Source: JAADHY01 sp964428935 (lineage in GTDB: Bacteria > Planctomycetota > Planctomycetia > Planctomycetales > Planctomycetaceae). Taken from it: 13,581 bases of DNA. The position numbers were made by a program, and so were the translations under genes. A model generated the notes under the pieces. It saw nothing but the letters and a program-made list of their open reading frames with translations. It was not told the DNA's origin and made no database searches. Shown one piece after another: positions 5,905-12,538 of the stretch (position 1 is the first letter of the stretch; every line of letters starts with the position of its first letter). The stretch lies in assembly GCA_964428935.1 (NCBI GenBank), contig CAYSAG010000129.1, positions 1 to 13,581 of the forward strand. Direction: 5' to 3'.

Positions 5905-8187
5905 ATGAAAGGCGTTTGGTGCGTCACGGCGTTTGCTTTGAGCCTGGTCGGTGCGTGGACGGGCACCGGCAGGGCGGCCACGTTCTTGGTCGAGGCGGAG
6001 AGCTTCGAACGCCACGGCGGCTGGAAGCTGGACACGCAATTCGTCGACGTCATGGGGTCGCCCTACCTGCTGGCTCACGGTCTGGGGCGTCCCGTCGAAG
6101 ACGCGGTGACGCGGGTTCGTCTGCCCGAGCCGGGAACGTACCGCGTGTTCGTTCGGACGAAGGACTGGGTGGCTCGTTGGGGAGCTCCGGGTCAGCCCGG
6201 CCGGTTTCAGTTGTTCGTCAACGGCCGCCCGTTGAAAGAGGTGTTCGGAACCAAGGGAGCCGAGTGGTTTTGGCACGACGGTGGGACGGTAGAGCTGCGT
6301 GGCGAGACGGTGGAGCTGCGTTTGCACGACCTGACGGGCTTTGACGGTCGTTGCGATGCCATTCTGTTCACGACGGACCTGGACTTCGTGCCGCCGAACG
6401 ACTCCGCCGTTTTGCCGAAGTGGCGACGCGAGCTGCTGGGACTGCCAGAAGAGCCTGTCGAGCTGGGCGGTTACGACCTGGTCGTCGTTGGGGGCGGCTA
6501 CGCCGGTCTGGGCGCAGCCATTTCGGCGGCTCGCATGGGTTGCCGCGTCGCTTTGATTCAAGACCGGCCGGTGCTGGGGGGAAACGGGTCCAGCGAAATT
6601 CGCGTGTGGGCGAAAGGTGGAACCCGTCGCGGACGGTTTCCGCGAATCGGCGAGATTGTCGAAGAGTTCGCCGACCACGCAACGGCTTCTCCGGGCGAGC
6701 CCGAACAGTACGGCGACGAGAAGAAGCTGAAGGTCGTCCAGGCCGAGAAAAACATCGACCTGTTCCTGAACCACCGAGCGTACGCCGTGGAAAAAGACGG
6801 TGACCGAATCCGCGCCGTCCTCGCCTTCGACACTCGGACCAACGAGAGAAAACGCTTTGTCGGAAAACTGTTCGCGGACTGTACCGGGCATGGAACCGTC
6901 GGCTACCTGGCCGGAGCCGACTACGACATGCTGCTCAAAGGCCACATGGGCATGAGCAACTTGTGGTGGTGGGAAAACACCGACCACCCGGTTCCGTTCC
7001 CGGAAACGCCTTGGGCGCTGGACCTGACCATGAAAGACTTCCCGTACCCGCGGAACGGGCGGGGCGAGTGGTTTTGGGAAAGTGGCTTCGACAAACACCC
7101 GATTCGCGACGCCGAGGCCATTCGAGACTGGAACCTGCGAGCCATTTTCGGGGCGTTCAACGCAATGAAGAACAAGGACGGCGCGGAGCGCCACAAGAAC
7201 GCCCGGCTGGTCTGGGTGGCCTACATTGCCGGTCCGCGCGAGTCACGCCGCTTGCTGGGCGACGTGGTGCTGACGCGGCAAGACATTGTGGAGAAGCGAA
7301 TGTTTCCGGACGGGTGCGTTCCGAGCACGTGGAGCATCGACCTCCACTACCCCAAGCAACAGTACGCGAAGAAGTACCCGGACAACCCTTTCATTTCCTA
7401 CGCCCGGTTCGACCGCAGCGTCGACCGGCGTTTCGGCTACCCCATTCCCTACCGGTGCTTCTACTCACGGAACGTCCCGAACCTGTTCATGGCCGGCCGC
7501 TGCATTAGCGTGACGCACGAAGCGCTGGGCACGGTGCGAGTCATGCGCACGTGCGGCATGATGGGTGAAGTGGTCGGCAAGGCGGCGTCGTTGTGCGTGT
7601 ACTTCAATTGCACGCCCAGAGATGTCTACAGCAAGTACTTGGACGAGCTTTTCGAACTGCTGCGACTGCCAGGCAAGGCTCGGCGCGAAACCGTGGACGC
7701 CCCCATTGTCATTCCCAAAGACGTCCCGCCCGAACCCGGTCCGTTCGGTCCGCCCACCGGCGTTGACCCGGCGACGCTGAAAGGGATTGTGGTCGACGAC
7801 CTGGCCGCGCAGAAGTCTGGTCGGTGGACCGAGAGCAGCAACCTGAAGGGCTACGTGGCGTACAACTACGTTTACTCTCCACCGCATTCCGATTCGGTCA
7901 TTCGCTTCGACTTCACCATTCCCAAGGACGGAAAGTACGAGGTCCGAATTGCCTACCGGTCGCACCCGAACCGCGGGGACCGAGTGCCGGTTCGGGTGCT
8001 GGCGGACGGGAAGGAGCTTCGGGCGTTGCGAGTCAACATGAAGCATGCCCCGCCGCTTGAAAACGGCTTCCTGTCGCTCGGCGTGTTTTCGTTCTCGGCC
8101 GGTCAGCGCGGAGCCGTCGAAATCAGCACGAAGGGGGCCGGCGGAGTGGTCTGCGCCGACGCCGTTCAGGTCGTGCCGGCCGACTGA
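5905..8187 (+). CDS. Secreted FAD-dependent oxidoreductase (FAD_oxidored family) with flanking beta-sandwich domains
   Basis: The predicted protein has 760 residues. A signal peptide occupies about 1-24 (MKGVWC, hydrophobic core, cut near GRA-A). Residues about 25-160 are a beta-rich, carbohydrate-binding-like region (AESF, GTYRVFVRTKDW, FQLFVNGRPL). Residues about 188-565 are a PF12831-type FAD_oxidored domain. Its dinucleotide-binding motif is VVVGGGYAGLGAA (193-205), followed by VLGGNGSSEIR; GPRESRRLLGD (443-453) and a C-terminal FAD block, NLFMAGRCISVTHEALG (526-542), are also present. Residues about 627-757 resemble golvesin/Xly-type beta-sandwich domains (WTESSNLKGY, KYEVRIAYRSHPNRGD). 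Secreted members are common in planctomycetes; their substrates, perhaps sugars or polysaccharides, are mostly unknown. The next gene, 37 bases downstream, encodes a membrane FMN protein that could exchange electrons with it. FAD loading would require Tat export or loading in the periplasm; no twin-arginine is evident in the signal peptide. Confidence 0.87.
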   Translation: MKGVWCVTAFALSLVGAWTGTGRAATFLVEAESFERHGGWKLDTQFVDVMGSPYLLAHGLGRPVEDAVTRVRLPEPGTYRVFVRTKDWVARWGAPGQPGRFQLFVNGRPLKEVFGTKGAEWFWHDGGTVELRGETVELRLHDLTGFDGRCDAILFTTDLDFVPPNDSAVLPKWRRELLGLPEEPVELGGYDLVVVGGGYAGLGAAISAARMGCRVALIQDRPVLGGNGSSEIRVWAKGGTRRGRFPRIGEIVEEFADHATASPGEPEQYGDEKKLKVVQAEKNIDLFLNHRAYAVEKDGDRIRAVLAFDTRTNERKRFVGKLFADCTGHGTVGYLAGADYDMLLKGHMGMSNLWWWENTDHPVPFPETPWALDLTMKDFPYPRNGRGEWFWESGFDKHPIRDAEAIRDWNLRAIFGAFNAMKNKDGAERHKNARLVWVAYIAGPRESRRLLGDVVLTRQDIVEKRMFPDGCVPSTWSIDLHYPKQQYAKKYPDNPFISYARFDRSVDRRFGYPIPYRCFYSRNVPNLFMAGRCISVTHEALGTVRVMRTCGMMGEVVGKAASLCVYFNCTPRDVYSKYLDELFELLRLPGKARRETVDAPIVIPKDVPPEPGPFGPPTGVDPATLKGIVVDDLAAQKSGRWTESSNLKGYVAYNYVYSPPHSDSVIRFDFTIPKDGKYEVRIAYRSHPNRGDRVPVRVLADGKELRALRVNMKHAPPLENGFLSLGVFSFSAGQRGAVEISTKGAGGVVCADAVQVVPAD

Positions 8188-8224
8188 GCCGAGCGGCCCC
8201 GACTCTGCGACGCTCCACGGTTTC

Positions 8225-9973
8225 ATGCCTGAGTCTTACGCTCACCGCTCGCTGTCGACCGTCGTTCCGGCCGAAGGCGGCTGGCGACGGAGGCTGCGCC
8301 GAGCGGTCCTGCAGGCTCTTCGCGTCGCCCTGCTCGCTGCCGTCGTCTGGCTCATTCACGACCAGCACCGCCGCTACCAGACTCGACAGCGAGCAGACCT
8401 GGAGCGGCCGCTCCCGCTGAGCCTGGTGCGTCCGTTCTTTCCTGAAGCCGTCCGTTGGGGTCGCCGAGACGCCGAGACGGGCGGCCGCGCGGTTGAGGGA
8501 CCGGACGGACGACTGCTGGGCTACGTCCTCCAGACCTCGCCTCACTGCGACGACGTCATTGGCTACTCCGGCCCGACCAACACGCTCATTGCCCTCGACA
8601 CCCACGACCGCATTGTGGGTTTGCGGATTCTTTGGAGCGGCGACACGCCCGAGCACGTCGAGACGGTTCGGCAAAACCGACGCTTCTTCCAGGCGTTCCT
8701 GGGGCGCACGCGCCAGCAGGTGCTGCAAATGGAGCGGCCCGACGCCGTCAGTGGCGCCACGTTGACCAGCTACGCGGTCTGCGAGGCGGTCATTGAACGG
8801 CTCGGCGGGAAGCGGCCGTCCTTTCTGTTCCCCGAACCGATTCGTGTGAGCGAGATTCGGCCGTTTCTGCCCGGCGCACGCCGGCTCGTACCCGACCCCC
8901 GAACACCCCGGCTGCTGCGCGTGCTGGACCAGCACGGTCGACTGCTCGGCTTCGCCGGACGCACCGCTCCGACCACCGACGACTTGATTGGCTACCAGGG
9001 TCCCGTCGACACGCTGTTCGTCACGGACGCTCAAGGACGAATTCGGGGCATTGCCGTCCGAAAAAGTTACGAAACGCTGGAGTACGTGGAGCGGGTGGAA
9101 GAAGACGAGTACTTCATGTCCTTTTTCAACGGAATGACGCTGTCCGAGCTGGCTCGGCTCGACCTGCAGCAAGCCGGCATGGAAGGCGTCTCTGGTGCGA
9201 CCATGACCAGCGTGACCATGGCTGAGGGACTGGTTCGGGTCGCGCAAGAGCTGCAGCGGTCGCTCACGGTCCGGCGTCACTCACCGTCGGTTCGTCTGAC
9301 CCGTTCGGACTGGGGGACGCTGGCCGTCGTGCTGGCCGCGGCGGTTGTTGGCCTCACCCGTCTTCGCCAGTACCACTGGCTGCGGTTCACCCTGCAATTG
9401 GTGCTAGTCGGCTACCTGGGACTGGTCAATGGCGCTCTGCTCTCGCAAAAGCTTTGGGTCGGCTGGGCTCAATCCGGCCTGCCGTGGAAGAGCAACCTGG
9501 AAATGGTCCTGCTGACGGCCGCCGCGTTGGCCGTCCCTCTGTTCTCGCGCAGGCAGCTCTACTGTCACTTCGTTTGTCCGCACGGAGCCGTGCAGGAGTG
9601 GGTGACCCGGGTAAGTCCGTGGCGAGCGCGGCTGCCGGGGAAGGCGAGCCGAGCGTTGAGACTCCTTCCCGCGCTGCTGCTGCTCGTCGTCTTGCTCACG
9701 GCCTTACTTCACTGGCCGCTGGACCTGGCCGACGTGGAGCCCTTTGACGCCTACCTAGTTGGAATCGGCGGGCCCGCGACGCTGACGCTGGCCTTGGTCG
9801 GCTTGGCCGGCTGTTTGTGGGTCCCCATGTTCTACTGTCGGTTCGGATGCCCGACAGGAGCCTTGCTGAGCTACCTTCGGCTGAACCGCCGGAGCGACCA
9901 GCTGACCGTTCGCGACTGGACCGCAGCGTTGCTGTTCGCCGTGGCGCTGGCCGTCCGCTTCTGGCCCAGCTAG
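8225..9973 (+). CDS. Membrane flavoprotein with two FMN-binding domains and two CX3CP motifs (PceC/NosR-like)
   Basis: The predicted protein has 582 residues. A basic N-terminus and TM helix (about 30-45) precede two tandem FMN_bind domains (about 85-195 and 228-343). Each ends in a covalent-flavinylation motif: SGATLT (176-181) and SGATMT (323-328). The domains are clearly an internal duplication: GRLLGY...DDVIGYSGP versus GRLLGF...DDLIGYQGP. A polytopic C-terminal half follows, with hydrophobic segments near 364-380, 386-407, 427-440, 478-497, 513-534 and 564-580. It carries two CX3CP motifs, C447-HFV-C451-P and C538-RFG-C542-P. This is the layout of PceC and the membrane core of NosR. NosR's C-terminal ferredoxin domain (CX2CX2CX3CP) is absent and the FMN domain is doubled. 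By family analogy it moves electrons across or out of the membrane. The likely partner is the upstream secreted FAD enzyme. The ATG at 8225 has no clear Shine-Dalgarno, which fits coupling to the upstream gene. Confidence 0.85.
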   Translation: MPESYAHRSLSTVVPAEGGWRRRLRRAVLQALRVALLAAVVWLIHDQHRRYQTRQRADLERPLPLSLVRPFFPEAVRWGRRDAETGGRAVEGPDGRLLGYVLQTSPHCDDVIGYSGPTNTLIALDTHDRIVGLRILWSGDTPEHVETVRQNRRFFQAFLGRTRQQVLQMERPDAVSGATLTSYAVCEAVIERLGGKRPSFLFPEPIRVSEIRPFLPGARRLVPDPRTPRLLRVLDQHGRLLGFAGRTAPTTDDLIGYQGPVDTLFVTDAQGRIRGIAVRKSYETLEYVERVEEDEYFMSFFNGMTLSELARLDLQQAGMEGVSGATMTSVTMAEGLVRVAQELQRSLTVRRHSPSVRLTRSDWGTLAVVLAAAVVGLTRLRQYHWLRFTLQLVLVGYLGLVNGALLSQKLWVGWAQSGLPWKSNLEMVLLTAAALAVPLFSRRQLYCHFVCPHGAVQEWVTRVSPWRARLPGKASRALRLLPALLLLVVLLTALLHWPLDLADVEPFDAYLVGIGGPATLTLALVGLAGCLWVPMFYCRFGCPTGALLSYLRLNRRSDQLTVRDWTAALLFAVALAVRFWPS

Positions 9974-10005
9974 CAGCGATGCGTTAAAGCCGCGCGGAAC
10001 GACTG

Positions 10006-10035
10006 GGCGCGCCCACAGTCCGGCGTGGGTGCGCC
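10006..10035. terminator. Stem-loop between convergent genes, possible bidirectional terminator
   Basis: An 11-bp stem is formed by 10006-10016 and 10025-10035 around an 8-base loop. All pairs are Watson-Crick except one G-T wobble. It lies 32 bases after the flavoprotein stop and 71 bases beyond the stop of the opposing gene, so it could serve both strands. No T-run flanks either side. Confidence 0.45.
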
Positions 10036-10106
10036 GGGGCTACCGGGACCGTTCGTAGCCGCTTGAGAAAGAACACGAGCCCGCGTTCGAAGGGCGCAGA
10101 GCGGTG

Positions 10107-12455
10107 TCAGCGTCGGCGACGCGACGGGAACCGGCCGCGGCGAATGGGTCCGAACGAGCGGCCGCGACGACGGGTCGCCACGGGAGCCTCCTCGCCCTCT
10201 TCCCCGTACTCGCTCATGTCTTCTTCCATGCCTTCGTCGTAGTACTCGTCCATCTCCTCCTCTTCGTAGAGGCCCCGCCCCCGTCCGCGCCGACCGCGTT
10301 TGGACGCCAGCGTGCTGGACTTGGGCTTCTCCTTCTTCAAGTCCTGCCACGGTTCGTTCTGGGCTTTCAGCCGAGCCAGTGCCTGCTGCCGAAGCGGCCT
10401 CGACGAAACCGAATCAATGACAACCAGCCTGCCCGAAGGCTTCATGATGAGTGCTTCGTCTGCCACGGGAAGACTGATTTTGGCCCTCGCTTCCAGCTCC
10501 AGGTCGCGGTGCTGGCGTGGGTCGAAGCCGGGCAGCGCCAGGGCTCGCGGAGCAATGTCGACCAGGTAGTTCTTCGTCTCGACCTCGATTTCTTCGTCTT
10601 GGAAAGTGTTCTCGGCCGGGCGGAGCACTTCGGTCGTGACCTTGCCACCGACTTGGTCACCCGCGTGGAGTTTGTCGAGGACCGCACGAATGGTCGTCCC
10701 CGAGTCTTCGTACCACTTGAAAACCTCGAACGTGCAGTTGACGTCGCTGCCGTCACGCGAGACGCTCGCCGCCGAAACGAACACCTGCTCGTCCTGCGGG
10801 ACCACGACCACGTTGCTCGGTTCGCTCCACGGCGTCGTCCGCGTAAAGCCCTCGGCGCTGGCCGGGTCGACCAGCTCGGCAATGGGCCGCTGGTAGTTCG
10901 GGTTCCGAACGACCAGCCTGACTCGGTACCGGTACGCGTTGCCCGGCTCGACGTCGAAGTCCAGGTACCGGAAGAGCAGGTACTGGCCAATGGCCGTCAA
11001 CTGCATTTTGTCGATGTCTTGCAAGAGCTTCTGCGGGTCGACGCCGGGCGGCAACCCTTCCACCTTGCCCGACGCCAGCTCTTGCTTGATTGTTTCAATG
11101 ACCTTCCGCATGTCCGTTCCGGACGCGGCCAGCTCGGTGCGAACCGTCCGAACGTCCAGTTGGCCGACCGCAAAGCCGCGTTTGCGGAACGGCTCTTGTT
11201 TGCGCCGCATGAGTTGCTGGTAAATTTCGGTCAGCTTCTGGTTCAGGACCGCCTGCTGTTCGGCTTGGTCTTTGGAAAGCGTGGCGATTCGCGGGTGCGT
11301 GGCACGGTCTCCCCATTCGCCGGCCACTCGGTAAGGCAGCGGCATTGTGAAGACGGCGTCTTGCATGACCGCGTCGACCGGGTCGACGTCGTAGCCGACG
11401 ACCTTGTTCAGGACGTCAAACGCGTCCTGAATGTCGACCCGCTCCCAAGGACCGGCCCACGGGTCCGGTCCCGGAACGGCCTTTTGCCGCTGCAGCTCGA
11501 AGTCGAAGAAGTCCAGGTACGGCTCGGCGTCGGCTGCGACGGGAATGTTCAACGCGTCGGCGAGTTTTTCCAGCTGTTCTTTGTAGGGGAAAACGCCCCG
11601 CACGGCGACGTACCGCAGACCGCGTGCTTCGGTGTTCCGCATGGCCAGCGGCGAGGTGGTTCCGTAGTAGCCGGCTTCCTCTTCTTCCATGCCGCCGTAG
11701 TACTCATCTTCTTCCATGGCTTCCGCGCCGTAATCCTCTTTCTCTTCCTCGGGCTCCTCTTCTTCCATTTCCTCCTCCATTCCCATGCCGTACTCGGCCT
11801 CTTCTTCGTCCAGGCCCATTCCAACGCCCGGCGGTGCAATTGCACCAGGAATGGTCCGTGACGAGGGCAACGTACGCGACGCCGGCCCGGTCTTCCTCGG
11901 TGCCAGCTCGTCAACCGTCGGACCGAACTGCGGCCCCGTAGTGGCTTGGGCGACAGTCGTGCCCGTCTCCGTCTCGGCCCCTTCCGCTTCCGTTTCAGTG
12001 CCAGCCGCCACCTCCTCGCCCTCTTCTTCCGCCGACTCCTTCTGGAACTCCAGAATCGCGTAGCCGGCGTCCGCAATCAGCTCACGCACCGGCAACCATT
12101 CAGGTTCCTTGTATTTCTCGCGTTTCGAGTACAACGGCCAGAAGAACGGCGTGCGGTACTCGAAAACGGACAAATCTTTCTGGGCATCTACCTGTTCCAA
12201 CAGTTGAATCACATCGGGAGCGGCCAGCAGCTTTTGTCGCTCCTCGTCCGGCCACTGCGAGGCCGCCAAGTTGGCTTCCCCTTGGGCCACCTTGTCGAGA
12301 AACTCCTGCGGTGTCCGCTCGTACCGGCTCCAGCTCGTGCCGGCCAAAGCAATGAGCACGAACAGCCCAATGATTGCCACGCCAGCCTTTTCGCCGTGGT
12401 CAATGGCGACCTGCTTGTAGTCCAAGTTCTTGAGTTTGGCGAGCAAATCTTTCAT
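10107..12455 (-). CDS. Large single-TM protein with acidic Glu/Tyr/Gly tracts and Arg-rich C-terminus, function unknown
   Basis: The predicted protein has 782 residues and is not recognised as a named family. From the N-terminus: a short amphipathic stretch (MKDLLAKLKNLDYKQVAIDHG); one TM helix at about 24-39; a soluble region to about 130; a Glu/Ala/Thr linker; an intensely acidic tract with Glu, Tyr, Gly and Met (about 213-262); a folded-looking region (about 275-480); a beta-rich part recalling a fibronectin-III edge (PGNAYRYRVRLVVRNP, then SEPSNVVVVP); and a tail with another Glu/Tyr tract followed by an Arg-rich end (FPSRRRR). It probably sits in the inner membrane with the bulk in the periplasm. 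The ATG at 12455 is preferred over TTG at 12467 because GGAG lies 6 bases before it. The gene 83 bases upstream has similar tracts and is probably its partner. A link to pilus-assembly-like (PilN/PilO or Amuc_1100-type) operons is conceivable but unproven. Confidence 0.75.
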   Translation of the reverse strand: MKDLLAKLKNLDYKQVAIDHGEKAGVAIIGLFVLIALAGTSWSRYERTPQEFLDKVAQGEANLAASQWPDEERQKLLAAPDVIQLLEQVDAQKDLSVFEYRTPFFWPLYSKREKYKEPEWLPVRELIADAGYAILEFQKESAEEEGEEVAAGTETEAEGAETETGTTVAQATTGPQFGPTVDELAPRKTGPASRTLPSSRTIPGAIAPPGVGMGLDEEEAEYGMGMEEEMEEEEPEEEKEDYGAEAMEEDEYYGGMEEEEAGYYGTTSPLAMRNTEARGLRYVAVRGVFPYKEQLEKLADALNIPVAADAEPYLDFFDFELQRQKAVPGPDPWAGPWERVDIQDAFDVLNKVVGYDVDPVDAVMQDAVFTMPLPYRVAGEWGDRATHPRIATLSKDQAEQQAVLNQKLTEIYQQLMRRKQEPFRKRGFAVGQLDVRTVRTELAASGTDMRKVIETIKQELASGKVEGLPPGVDPQKLLQDIDKMQLTAIGQYLLFRYLDFDVEPGNAYRYRVRLVVRNPNYQRPIAELVDPASAEGFTRTTPWSEPSNVVVVPQDEQVFVSAASVSRDGSDVNCTFEVFKWYEDSGTTIRAVLDKLHAGDQVGGKVTTEVLRPAENTFQDEEIEVETKNYLVDIAPRALALPGFDPRQHRDLELEARAKISLPVADEALIMKPSGRLVVIDSVSSRPLRQQALARLKAQNEPWQDLKKEKPKSSTLASKRGRRGRGRGLYEEEEMDEYYDEGMEEDMSEYGEEGEEAPVATRRRGRSFGPIRRGRFPSRRRR

Positions 12456-12461
12456 GGCTTG

Positions 12462-12465
12462 CTCC
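12462..12465 (-). promoter_or_regulatory. Ribosome binding site choosing the ATG at 12455
   Basis: On the - strand, GGAG lies 6 bases before the ATG whose first base is 12455. This favours ATG over the in-frame TTG at 12467, which overlaps the GGAG itself. Confidence 0.5.
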
Positions 12466-12511
12466 AACTGTTCCCTGAACGGGCTCGTACAAGCCTGGCA
12501 CGCGCTGCCGA

Positions 12512-12526
12512 CACGGCGCGGCCGTG
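12512..12526 (-). terminator. Stem-loop between the two minus-strand genes
   Basis: CACGGC and GCCGTG form a 6-bp perfect stem with a 3-base loop, 12 bases beyond the stop of the upstream gene. There is no T-run. It may attenuate or process the transcript between the two genes, or be a chance GC-rich palindrome. Confidence 0.25.
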
Positions 12527-12538
12527 ACTTTCCTCGAC

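Noticed and set aside
5539..7194. 551-codon - strand ORF over the hemW end and the FAD oxidoreductase
   Set aside because: It covers the end of hemW, a strong stem-loop and half of a clear FAD enzyme. No recognisable motif.
8045..8224. Upstream in-frame extension of the double-FMN protein
   Set aside because: It would overlap the golvesin-like end of the FAD enzyme for about 140 bases and add Arg/Ser-rich sequence before the N-terminal TM helix.
10104..11861. 585-codon + strand ORF antisense to the 782-residue protein
   Set aside because: It mirrors the real - strand gene. Its translation has repetitive Val/Leu/Phe runs that are the complement of Glu/Lys-rich codons, and it has no domain and no ribosome binding site.
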